Positions 52,970 to 62,926 of a stretch of 64,000 nt of DNA are shown in pieces. The position numbers and the translations under genes were made by a program. Source of the DNA: Pseudaminobacter sp040049255 (lineage in GTDB: Bacteria; Pseudomonadota; Alphaproteobacteria; Rhizobiales; Rhizobiaceae); the NCBI RefSeq assembly GCF_040049255.1, contig NZ_JBDZDR010000010.1, positions 1 to 64,000 of the forward strand. Direction: 5' to 3'. How positions within the stretch are numbered: position 1 is the stretch's first letter; every line of letters begins with the position of its first letter. The notes beneath the pieces are model-generated. The model did no database searches. It was given only the letters and a program-made list of their open reading frames with translations, and was not told where the DNA came from.

Positions 52970-54223
52970 ATGAAAGTTCTTGTCTTGGGGAGCGGGGTGG
53001 TTGGCGTCACCTCGGCCCACTATCTGGCCGAAGCCGGCCACGAGGTCGAGGTGGTCGATCGCCAGAGCGGCCCGGCCCTGGAAACCAGCTTCGCCAATGC
53101 CGGCGAGGTTTCGCCCGGTTATGCTTCGCCCTGGGCCGGCCCCGGCATTCCGACCAAGGCCATCAAGTGGCTGCTGATGAAGCACGGCCCTCTCGTGGTG
53201 CGGCCGAAGCTCGACCGCCACATGTGGTCGTGGCTGATCAAGATGCTCGGCAATTGCACCTCATCGCGCTACGCCGTCAACAAGGCGCGCATGGTGCCGG
53301 TGGCCGAGTATAGCCGCGATCTCCTGAAGGAGATGCGCAAGACCATCGGCATCACCTATGACGACCGCGCCCAGGGCACGCTGCAGCTTTTCCGCGAGCA
53401 GAAGCATCTCGACGGCGTCGGCGGCGACATCGAGGTTCTGAAGCAGTTCGGCGTTCCCTTCGAGGTTCTGGACAGGGCTGGCTGCATTGGCGCCGAGCCC
53501 GGCCTGGCAACGGCCGAAGGCTCGTTTGCCGGCGGCCTCAGGCTGCCCAATGACGAAACCGGCGACTGCAAGATATTCACCGACAAGCTGGCCGAGCATG
53601 TCGGCGAACGCGGCGTAAAATTCCGCTTCAACACCAGCATCGACAAGATCTTGGTCGAGGGCGGGCGCATTTCGGGCGTTGCGACCAGCGCCGGCGTGCT
53701 GAAGGCGGACGCCTATGTGGTGGCGCTGGGCAGCTATTCGCCCTTCCTGCTCAGGCCGCTCGGCATGTCGGTGCCGGTATATCCGGTCAAGGGCTATTCG
53801 ATCACCGTTCCGATCACCAATCCAGACGCCGCGCCCGTCTCGACGGTCATGGACGACAGCTACAAGATCGCCATCACCCGCCTCGGCGATCGCATCCGCG
53901 TCGGCGGCACCGCCGAGATTTCCGGCTTCGACCTGCGCCTGCACAAGAGCCGTCGCGACACTCTGGAATATTCGGTCTCCAACCTGTTCCCGAAGGGCGG
54001 GTCGGTGAAGGATGCCACATTCTGGAGCGGCCTGCGCCCGATGACGCCGGATGGTCCGCCCATTGTCGGCAAGACCCGCTTCGACAATCTCTACCTCAAC
54101 ACCGGCCACGGCACGCTGGGCTGGACCATGTCCTGCGGCTCGGGCCGCGTGCTGGCCGACATCGTCACCGGCCGCAAGCCGGAGATCGACGCCACGCCGC
54201 TCAACCTCAGCCGGTACAACTGA
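52970..54223 (+). CDS. dadA: D-amino acid dehydrogenase, small subunit
   Basis: A 417-residue FAD dehydrogenase that oxidises D-alanine to pyruvate and passes electrons to quinones. VLGSGVVGVTSAHYLAEAG binds FAD; SFANAGEVSPGYASPWAGPG, YPVKGYSIT and NTGHGTLGWTMSCGSGR are DadA hallmarks. The ATG follows GGGGAGAG. It forms the alr-dadA operon and ends at a strong terminator shared with the convergent LysR gene. Confidence 0.95.
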   Translation: MKVLVLGSGVVGVTSAHYLAEAGHEVEVVDRQSGPALETSFANAGEVSPGYASPWAGPGIPTKAIKWLLMKHGPLVVRPKLDRHMWSWLIKMLGNCTSSRYAVNKARMVPVAEYSRDLLKEMRKTIGITYDDRAQGTLQLFREQKHLDGVGGDIEVLKQFGVPFEVLDRAGCIGAEPGLATAEGSFAGGLRLPNDETGDCKIFTDKLAEHVGERGVKFRFNTSIDKILVEGGRISGVATSAGVLKADAYVVALGSYSPFLLRPLGMSVPVYPVKGYSITVPITNPDAAPVSTVMDDSYKIAITRLGDRIRVGGTAEISGFDLRLHKSRRDTLEYSVSNLFPKGGSVKDATFWSGLRPMTPDGPPIVGKTRFDNLYLNTGHGTLGWTMSCGSGRVLADIVTGRKPEIDATPLNLSRYN

Positions 54224-54243
54224 GGTAGGCGCTCGCCAAGATC

Positions 54244-54284
54244 CCAAAGGCCGCATTCGCAAGGATGCGGCCTTTGGCTTTTCT
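54244..54284. terminator. Bidirectional terminator between dadA and the LysR gene
   Basis: Perfect 13-bp stem CCAAAGGCCGCAT / ATGCGGCCTTTGG with an 8-base loop, followed by CTTTTCT. It serves dadA on the plus strand and could serve the LysR gene ending at 54292. Confidence 0.88.
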
Positions 54285-54291
54285 GGCACTC

Positions 54292-55173
54292 TCAGATGAA
54301 AAGCGCCTTCTCGCTTTCCACGATGCGAGTGATGTAGCCGGCGACGATCTGGATATGGCGCAGCGGACGCATCGATTCATGATAGACCAGCCAGTAGGCG
54401 CGGCGGATCGGCTTTGCCGCCGGAACCGGCACCAGTTCGGGCATCGAGCGGGCGATGAAGCTGTGCAGCATGCCGATGCCAGCGCCTGCCCGCACTGCCT
54501 CGGTCTGGCCCAGGCTGGAGGAAATCGAGAAGCCGGCATCCCAGTCGGGGCTGAATTCCGCGGCATAATCGAGTGATGGACTGGCGACGAGGTCGGACAC
54601 GTAGCCGACGAGGCGGTGGCCGGAAAGCTCGGCCACCGTCTTGGGAAGGCCGTTCTGCTCCACATAGGCGCGTGAGGCAAACAGGCCGAGCGTGTAGTCG
54701 ACCAGTTTGCCGGCGACCAGACGCCCTTCGGTGGGGCGCTCGACGGTGATGGCGATGTCGGCCTCGCGCCGCGACAGCGAAAACGAGCGCGGCACCGGCA
54801 CAAGCTGGATCTTCAGGTCGCGATGCATCGCCGTCAGCGCGCCGAGCCGCGGCGCCAGGAAGGCGACCCCGATGCCATCCGGCGCGCCGATGCGCACCGT
54901 GCCGGAAACGTCGTCCCCCTCGCCCGCCACTTCGGCACGGGCGGTGATCATGTCGGCTTCCATGCGCTCGGCAAAATCAAGGAAGCGTTCGCCCGCGGCG
55001 GTCAATTCGCTCCCCGTCGTCAGCCGCCGGAACAGTTTTGTGTTGAGCGCCTCCTCCAGCGCAGCCAGGCGGCGCGACACCGTGGCGTGGTTGAGCTCGA
55101 GACGCCGCGCCGCGCCCAGGATCTGGCCGGCACGGGCCACGGCAAGGAATATGCGGACGTCATCCCAGTTCAT
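54292..55173 (-). CDS. LysR-family transcriptional regulator
   Basis: A 293-residue regulator. The N-terminal helix-turn-helix is MNWDDVRIFLAVARAGQILG then LNHATVSRRLAALEEAL, the style of the AmpR/GcvA-like branch. ATG 55173 is used; the ORF reaches 55353 but its extra part overlaps the mmsA promoter. It is divergent from mmsA with a 178-base shared gap, so it probably controls that gene. Confidence 0.9.
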   Translation of the reverse strand: MNWDDVRIFLAVARAGQILGAARRLELNHATVSRRLAALEEALNTKLFRRLTTGSELTAAGERFLDFAERMEADMITARAEVAGEGDDVSGTVRIGAPDGIGVAFLAPRLGALTAMHRDLKIQLVPVPRSFSLSRREADIAITVERPTEGRLVAGKLVDYTLGLFASRAYVEQNGLPKTVAELSGHRLVGYVSDLVASPSLDYAAEFSPDWDAGFSISSSLGQTEAVRAGAGIGMLHSFIARSMPELVPVPAAKPIRRAYWLVYHESMRPLRHIQIVAGYITRIVESEKALFI

Positions 55174-55351
55174 GGGGGAGGCCCGCTGGAGGTGTGGTGG
55201 GGAACGAAACCATGAGCGCAGTTTACTATGCGAAAAACAGCACGCAATCTGCACGGGTACATTATTTTGCGCACAACGGTTGCTGCTCCGATCGCGTTGC
55301 AATGCGCAGCGCAAAGCAAGACAATGGGCCACCATCTTAAGGAGAGCCATC

Positions 55352-56848
<1,497 letters not shown>

Positions 56849-57085
56849 GCCCGACGATTTCCTGTTTGCGCGTCCTCGCCGCGGTGCGGCTGCGGGCGCG
56901 CGGCAGGGCATCAAGGACGGCGCGGAGTTCATCATCCCGACGATGAACTGAGGCCGACGATTTCCTGTTTGCGCGTCCTCGCCGCGGTGCGGCTGCGGGC
57001 GCGCGGCAGGGCATCAAGGACGATGCCGAGTTCATCATCCCGACGATGAACTGAGGCCGGTCCGGTTCTCGATTAATGCAGAAAG

Positions 57086-57111
57086 GCCGCGGTCAACCGC
57101 GGCTTTTCCCT
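57086..57111. terminator. Terminator between mmsA and doxX
   Basis: Stem GCCGCGG / CCGCGGC with loop TCAA, then TTTTCCCTTTT on the plus strand; GAAA lies before it for the minus-strand gene. It lies beyond the tandem repeat, between two convergent genes. Confidence 0.75.
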
Positions 57112-57122
57112 TTTCGAGACGT

Positions 57123-57524
57123 CTATCTCCAGAGCCTGCCGTAGGGCAGCGCCAGCTTCTCGCCCGGTCCATAAACCGCCGCAAAGAGCAGGCCGGCCAT
57201 GAACGAGAAGTGGTCGACGAAGAACCCGAACTCGGCCTGGTTGCCTTGCCAATGGGACGGGCCGTGGAAGGCGAAGCCGAGGAAGATTACGTATGCTGCG
57301 GCCAGCAGGGATGCTTCGCGGAAGAATGCGCCGCTGAGGAAGCAGGCGACCAGCGCCACTTCGAACAGCGCAGCAACCCAAGCCAGGAAAAGCGGGAACG
57401 GAAAACCGGCGGCGGCGATGTAATCGGCCGTGGTCTGCATGCCCGCAAACTTGAATGCGGCTGCCATGAGAAAGATGGCCGCAAATATGAGCCTCGCGAT
57501 GATGACGGCGATGCTTTTGCCCAT
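57123..57524 (-). CDS. DoxX-family membrane protein
   Basis: A 133-residue inner-membrane protein with four hydrophobic helices. The start IAVIIARLIFAAIFLMAAAF, then KFAGMQTTADYIAAAGFP, fits the DoxX family; FHGPSHWQGNQAEFGFFVDH is the conserved loop. Its biochemical role is not settled (links to respiration and thiosulfate/quinone or redox stress). ATG 57524 follows AAGGAGG; the longer ORF to 57617 is rejected. Confidence 0.85.
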   Translation of the reverse strand: MGKSIAVIIARLIFAAIFLMAAAFKFAGMQTTADYIAAAGFPFPLFLAWVAALFEVALVACFLSGAFFREASLLAAAYVIFLGFAFHGPSHWQGNQAEFGFFVDHFSFMAGLLFAAVYGPGEKLALPYGRLWR

Positions 57525-57632
57525 GAGTCCTCCTTTATCTACCTTGCCTGCAGCGGCCGAAGCTCTCGTGCCGCGCGGATCGGATGAAAGACGCGCGAGC
57601 CGGCGCGTTTCCGACATGAGACGACATTTGGC

Positions 57633-58304
57633 TTACCGCATCGCAGCCGCCTGCGCGTGCAGCCGCAAGAGCGCCATCAGCCTGTCGGCCTCGGTGGCGG
57701 CCGCATCTTCGTCGCGATCCAGGATCGCGCGGATGAGCGCCACATGGTTGCCGGCGGCTTCGGCAAGCCCCGTGCCGCTCTGAAAGCGATACCAGAAGCG
57801 GCGGCTGTGGGTCTGCAGCGGGGCAGCCAGGCGGGCGGCGAACTGGTTGTCCGCCGCAAGGGCCATGGCCTCGTCGAGAGACTTGTCGGCCTCGAGATAG
57901 CCGATCACGTCGTTGGCGAGAACCGCGCGGTGCATGGCAAGCGCCGTCGCCTGTAGCCGGGCCGCGATCTCCGGCGTGGCGAAGCGCGCCGCAGAGCGGG
58001 CCAGGATGATCTCCACCCCCCGCCGCACGTCGAGAACGCGCAGCCAATCGGCCGCGTGCAGCGGCGCGATTTCCAGACCCGCGCGCGGGCGCACCGAGAT
58101 AAGCCCCTCCCAGGCCAGCCGCTGAATGGCTTCGCGGACCGGCGTACGGCCCAGCGACAGCTTTTCGATGAGGACGCGTTCGGTGATGACGCCGCCGGGC
58201 GCAAGCTCCAGCGTGACAATCATTTTTTCCAGCGCGTGATAGGCCCTCAGGCTGACCGGCTCGGCCACATCCGCGCGTTCGGCGATGGTGTCGTTGGTGT
58301 TCAA
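57633..58304 (-). CDS. GntR-family (FCD) transcriptional regulator, probable hydroxyproline regulator
   Basis: A 223-residue regulator. The N-terminal winged helix ends RVLIEKLSLGRTPVREAIQ and RLAWEGLISVRPRAG, and the C-terminal all-helical FCD domain binds the effector. It is divergent from a hydroxyproline gene set, as HypR is in Sinorhizobium, so it likely represses that set until hydroxyproline or a product binds. Three 10-bp palindromes between the genes are its likely sites. Confidence 0.9.
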   Translation of the reverse strand: MNTNDTIAERADVAEPVSLRAYHALEKMIVTLELAPGGVITERVLIEKLSLGRTPVREAIQRLAWEGLISVRPRAGLEIAPLHAADWLRVLDVRRGVEIILARSAARFATPEIAARLQATALAMHRAVLANDVIGYLEADKSLDEAMALAADNQFAARLAAPLQTHSRRFWYRFQSGTGLAEAAGNHVALIRAILDRDEDAAATEADRLMALLRLHAQAAAMR

Positions 58305-58330
58305 ACTGTGCAGTTCCGATTGGGAATTTT

Positions 58331-58340
58331 TGATATATCA
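58331..58340. promoter_or_regulatory. Candidate GntR operator 1 (TGATATATCA)
   Basis: A perfect 10-bp palindrome 27 bases before the GntR start on the minus strand. The same sequence is repeated 56 bases away in front of the deaminase gene, consistent with control of both directions. Confidence 0.6.
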
Positions 58341-58375
58341 GAGCGGAAAGCCAATTGACAGCCGGATTTCTGGAG

Positions 58376-58396
58376 AGATATATCTGTGATATATCA
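58376..58396. promoter_or_regulatory. Candidate GntR operator 2 (double palindrome)
   Basis: Two palindromes lie almost side by side: AGATATATCT at 58376-58385 and TGATATATCA at 58387-58396, 16 bases before the ATG of the deaminase gene. Binding here would block translation start or transcription of the operon. Confidence 0.6.
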
Positions 58397-58411
58397 GATG
58401 GAGAGCCCGTT

Positions 58412-59305
58412 ATGTGGACCGGAGTATTCCCAGCCGTCACAACCAAATTCACCGAGGACGACGCCCTCGACCACGCCGAGATGGAGCGCTGCTTTGCGAT
58501 TCAGATGGAGGCGGGGTGCGACGGCATCATCGTCGCCGGGTCGCTCGGCGAAGGGCCGATGCTCTCGACCGAGGAGAAGCTGGCCGTACTGAAGACCGCG
58601 CAGGGCGTGGCCAATGGCAAGCCGGTGCTGCTCACCATCAACGAGGCCGGCACCCGTGAGGGCGCCGAGGTCGCCAGGAAGGCCGCCGCAGCCGGCGCCG
58701 ACGGACTGATGATCGTGCCGAGCCCGATCTACCACACCAATCCGCAGGAAACCGTTGCCACGCTCAAGGCGGTGGCTACCGCAGGCGGCCTGCCGGTGAT
58801 GATCTACTCCAACCGCGTGGCCTATCGCGTCGACGTCACGGTCGACATCATGGAGGAGCTTGCCGCTGATCCACTGTTCGTCGCGGTCAAGGAATCCTCC
58901 GACGACATCCGCCGCTCGACCGAGATCATCAACCGCTTTGGCGACCGCTTCGACCTCTTCACCGGGGTCGACAACCTTGCTTTCGAGGCGCTCAGCGTGG
59001 GCGCAATCGGCTGGGTGGCCGGCCTGGTCACCGCCTTCCCGCGCGAGACGGTTGCCATCTACCAGCTGATGAAGCACGGCCGCCGCGAAGAGGCACTGGC
59101 GATTTACCGCTGGTTCCGCCCATTGCTCGATCTCGATGTCTCGACCTATCTGGTCCAGAACATCAAGCTTGCAGAGGTCCATGCCATCGGCACCAATGAT
59201 CGCGTTCGCATGCCGCGCCAGCCGCTGACGGGCGAGCGCCGCAAGGCCGCCGAAAAGGTCATCAAGGATGCGCTGGCCGTGCGCCCCGCATTGCCGCAGT
59301 TCTGA
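58412..59305 (+). CDS. hypD: DapA-family lyase, probable pyrroline-4-hydroxy-2-carboxylate deaminase
   Basis: A 297-residue aldolase-barrel enzyme. Lys160 in FVAVKESSDD forms the Schiff base, Tyr132 (MIYSNR) is the proton-relay tyrosine, and GSLGEG replaces the usual GTTGE. With a D-hydroxyproline oxidase and hydroxyproline epimerase downstream, the best reading is HypD, which deaminates pyrroline-4-hydroxy-2-carboxylate to 2-oxoglutarate semialdehyde. ATG 58412 is used; the ORF to 58355 crosses the operator. A dihydrodipicolinate synthase role is less likely. Confidence 0.82.
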   Translation: MWTGVFPAVTTKFTEDDALDHAEMERCFAIQMEAGCDGIIVAGSLGEGPMLSTEEKLAVLKTAQGVANGKPVLLTINEAGTREGAEVARKAAAAGADGLMIVPSPIYHTNPQETVATLKAVATAGGLPVMIYSNRVAYRVDVTVDIMEELAADPLFVAVKESSDDIRRSTEIINRFGDRFDLFTGVDNLAFEALSVGAIGWVAGLVTAFPRETVAIYQLMKHGRREEALAIYRWFRPLLDLDVSTYLVQNIKLAEVHAIGTNDRVRMPRQPLTGERRKAAEKVIKDALAVRPALPQF

Positions 59306-59334
59306 GGTTCGTTCCAAAGGCCAATCATGTTCCC

Positions 59335-59420
59335 TCATCCGGCCACCGCATCGCCTGCTCCGCTCCCTGACGGGAAGGATAGGAGCTGTGCGACAAGCCG
59401 GGTGAAGGAAGGGCGGAGGC
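59335..59420 (+). repeat. Candidate intergenic palindromic repeat
   Basis: TTCCCTCATCCGG at the left faces CCGGGTGAAGGAAGG at the right, with CTCCCTGACGGGAAGG between them. The layout is like short palindromic repeats of rhizobial intergenic regions, but only one copy is seen here. Confidence 0.4.
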
Positions 59421-59427
59421 ACGGCCG

Positions 59428-60678
59428 ATGAGCGCTGAGGCGGCCCCCGACATCGCCATTATCGGCGCGGGCATCGTCGGCATTGCCGCCGCCGCCCATC
59501 TGGCGGAAGCCGGCCTTGCGGTTACGGTGTTCGACCGCAGCGGCGTGTGCGAGGAAACCAGTTCCGGCAACGCAGCCGCCTTCGCCTTCTCCGACGTCCT
59601 GCCGCTTGCGCACAAGGGCATGATCGCCCAGGTGCCGAAATGGCTGGCAGATCCGCTCGGTCTGCTCGCGATACCGCCGGCTTATTTTCCGCAGCTTCTG
59701 CCCTGGCTTTATCGTTTCTGGCGCGCCGGCGCGGCCGCCAACTACGAGAGTGCGCTCGCCGCGCAGGCCGGGTTGATGAAATTCGCCGAAGCCGCCTGGG
59801 CCGGCCTGATGGCGCGTTCCGGCACACGCGACATGCTGCGCGAGGACGGCTCGCTGGAACTCTATGAAAGCGAAGCCGAGTTTCAGGCATCGCTTCCGGG
59901 CTGGGCCGCGCGGGACCGCTTCGGCATCGAATATCAGCATGTGGCCAAGGACGAGTTGCCCGGCCTTCAGGCGGGCCTGTCGCCGCGGTTCGTGCGCGGC
60001 ACATTCGTCCCCGGATGGAAGACGGTGGCCGATCCGAAACTGCTCGGCAAGGCGATCTGGCGTTACGCCGAGCAATGCGGCGCGAAATTCGTCCAGGGCG
60101 ATGTGGCGCTTGCCCGACGGGCAAACGATCGCATTGCGATACAGTTGAAGCAGGGGCGCACCTTTCTGGCACGCAAAGTCGTCATTGCTGCGGGCGCATG
60201 GTCGCATCTTCTGGCGCAGCAGTTCGGCGACCGCATCCCGCTCGAGACCGAGCGCGGCTACAATACGACCCTGCCGGTCGGCGCCTTCGACGTAAGGCGC
60301 CAGCTCATTTTCTCCCGGCATAGCTTCGTCATCACGCCGCTTTCGACAGGCCTGCGGATTGGCGGCGCTGTCGAACTCGGTGGGCTCAAGCGGCCGCCCA
60401 ATTTCGCGCGTTCGCAGGCGATGCTGCAAAAGGCGCAAGACTTCCTTCCCGGCCTCGACGCTGCAAACGGGCGCGAATGGATGGGCTACCGCCCCTCGCT
60501 GCCCGATTCGCTTCCGGTGATCGGCCGCGCACGCGGCCGGGACAACGTCTTCTATGCTTTCGGCCACGGCCATCTCGGGCTGACACAATCGGCAGCCACC
60601 GGCGCCCTGATCCGCGATCTCGTGCTCGGTCATGCGCCTGCAATCGATCTCTCGCCTTTTTCCGCACAACGCTTCTGA
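59428..60678 (+). CDS. hypO: FAD-dependent D-amino acid oxidase/dehydrogenase, probable D-hydroxyproline dehydrogenase
   Basis: A 416-residue DadA-like FAD enzyme. IAIIGAGIVGIAAAAHLAEA binds FAD, SSGNAAAFAFSDVLPLA replaces the DadA segment, and the end GHGHLGLTQSAATG closes the FAD site. In this gene set it should oxidise cis-4-hydroxy-D-proline to pyrroline-4-hydroxy-2-carboxylate. It is preceded by an intergenic repeat and followed by the epimerase after 10 bases. A general D-amino acid dehydrogenase is the alternative. Confidence 0.82.
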   Translation: MSAEAAPDIAIIGAGIVGIAAAAHLAEAGLAVTVFDRSGVCEETSSGNAAAFAFSDVLPLAHKGMIAQVPKWLADPLGLLAIPPAYFPQLLPWLYRFWRAGAAANYESALAAQAGLMKFAEAAWAGLMARSGTRDMLREDGSLELYESEAEFQASLPGWAARDRFGIEYQHVAKDELPGLQAGLSPRFVRGTFVPGWKTVADPKLLGKAIWRYAEQCGAKFVQGDVALARRANDRIAIQLKQGRTFLARKVVIAAGAWSHLLAQQFGDRIPLETERGYNTTLPVGAFDVRRQLIFSRHSFVITPLSTGLRIGGAVELGGLKRPPNFARSQAMLQKAQDFLPGLDAANGREWMGYRPSLPDSLPVIGRARGRDNVFYAFGHGHLGLTQSAATGALIRDLVLGHAPAIDLSPFSAQRF

Positions 60679-60688
60679 GGGCTTCACA

Positions 60689-61690
60689 ATGGCGCGGCAT
60701 ACCTTCACCTGCATCGACGGCCACACCTGCGGCAACCCGGTTCGTCTCGTGGCCGGCGGGGGGCCGCTGCTGCAAGGCTCGACCATGATGGAGCGGCGGG
60801 CGCATTTCCTGGCCGAATATGACTGGATCCGCACCGGGCTGATGTTCGAGCCGCGCGGGCATGACGTCATGTCCGGCTCGATCCTCTATCCGCCGACGCG
60901 CGAGGATTGCGACGTCGCCATCCTGTTCATCGAAACCTCGGGCTGCCTGCCCATGTGCGGCCACGGCACCATCGGCACGGTGACGATGGCGATCGAGAAC
61001 GGGCTGGTGAAGCCACGGACGCCTGGCGTGCTGAGGCTCGACACCCCGGCCGGGCTGGTGGTGGCGGAGTACAGACAGGTCGGCGAATATGTGGAGGAGG
61101 TTCGCATAACCAACGTGCCCTCCTTCCTCTACGCCGAAGGGCTGACTGTGGAGTGCCCGACGCTTGGCGAAATCCGGGTCGACGTCGCCTATGGCGGCAA
61201 CTTCTACGCCATCGTCGAACCGCAGGAGAACTATAGCGACGTGGCCGACTACACCGCCGGAGACCTGATCGCCTGGAGCCCGGTGGTGCGCCAGCGGCTC
61301 AACGAGAAGTATTCTTTCGTGCATCCAGAGAATCCCGGCATCAACCGCCTTTCGCATATGCTGTGGACCGGTGCCCCCAGGCACGAGGAGGCCGACGCCC
61401 GCAACGCCGTATTCTACGGCGACAAGGCGATCGACCGCAGCCCCTGCGGCACCGGCACCTCGGCGCGCATGGCGCAACTTCACGCCAAGGGCAGGCTGAA
61501 GGCCGGCGACAGTTTCGTTCACGAGTCCATTATCGGCTCGTTGTTCAAGGGGCGGGTGGAACGCGAAACGGAGGTCAAGGGCAAGCCGGCCATCATTCCG
61601 TCCATCGGGGGCTGGGCCCGCATGACCGGGCTGAACACGATCTTCATCGACGATCGCGATCCCTTTGCGCACGGTTTTATCGTGAGCTGA
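60689..61690 (+). CDS. hypRE: 4-hydroxyproline 2-epimerase (proline racemase family)
   Basis: A 333-residue PLP-independent epimerase that turns trans-4-hydroxy-L-proline into cis-4-hydroxy-D-proline. The two catalytic cysteines are Cys90 in GCLPMCGHGTIG and Cys253 in DRSPCGTGTSARM; a Cys/Cys pair fits epimerase/racemase rather than the Cys/Thr dehydratase. ATG 60689 starts MARHTFTCIDGHTCGNP, the usual N-terminus. It ends the hyp set; the semialdehyde dehydrogenase of the pathway is not in the window. Confidence 0.9.
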   Translation: MARHTFTCIDGHTCGNPVRLVAGGGPLLQGSTMMERRAHFLAEYDWIRTGLMFEPRGHDVMSGSILYPPTREDCDVAILFIETSGCLPMCGHGTIGTVTMAIENGLVKPRTPGVLRLDTPAGLVVAEYRQVGEYVEEVRITNVPSFLYAEGLTVECPTLGEIRVDVAYGGNFYAIVEPQENYSDVADYTAGDLIAWSPVVRQRLNEKYSFVHPENPGINRLSHMLWTGAPRHEEADARNAVFYGDKAIDRSPCGTGTSARMAQLHAKGRLKAGDSFVHESIIGSLFKGRVERETEVKGKPAIIPSIGGWARMTGLNTIFIDDRDPFAHGFIVS

Positions 61691-62019
61691 GACTGGAGTT
61701 TTCGGCGGCGCGCGGCGGAAAAGAAAGGGGAAGCTCATTTACGCAAGAATTTGCTTGTATGCAGCTATCCCTCGCATGAAACTGCGATAAAATGGCAGCG
61801 GTATTCGTCAATTAAGCAAGGACATTGCGTTAGGCCAATGCTAGCTTCCGCGATAGTCCAGAAAACTGGGGCAGAAAACAAACAACCAGAACACAAAGCC
61901 AAGCCTTCCGACCGATCATAATAAGCAAGATCCAAATCGGTGATCGGCGGCATAACGGCTAGGGGAATTTCGATAGGGGATGCGCCTGTCAGGCGACATC
62001 CCAGGGGAGCCGCATCTAC
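61691..62019. other. Intergenic region before livH
   Basis: About 330 bases, AT-richer than the surroundings. A GCCTG-T-CAGGC palindrome at 61984-61994 lies near the livH ribosome site and could be an RNA hairpin. No ORF or clear promoter was identified. Confidence 0.45.
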
Positions 62020-62922
<903 letters not shown>

Positions 62923-62926
62923 GATC

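Noticed and set aside
54707..55351. Long in-frame N-terminal extension of mmsA on the plus strand
   Set aside because: It runs antisense through the LysR gene and the promoter gap; mmsA has normal length and a good ribosome site at ATG 55352.
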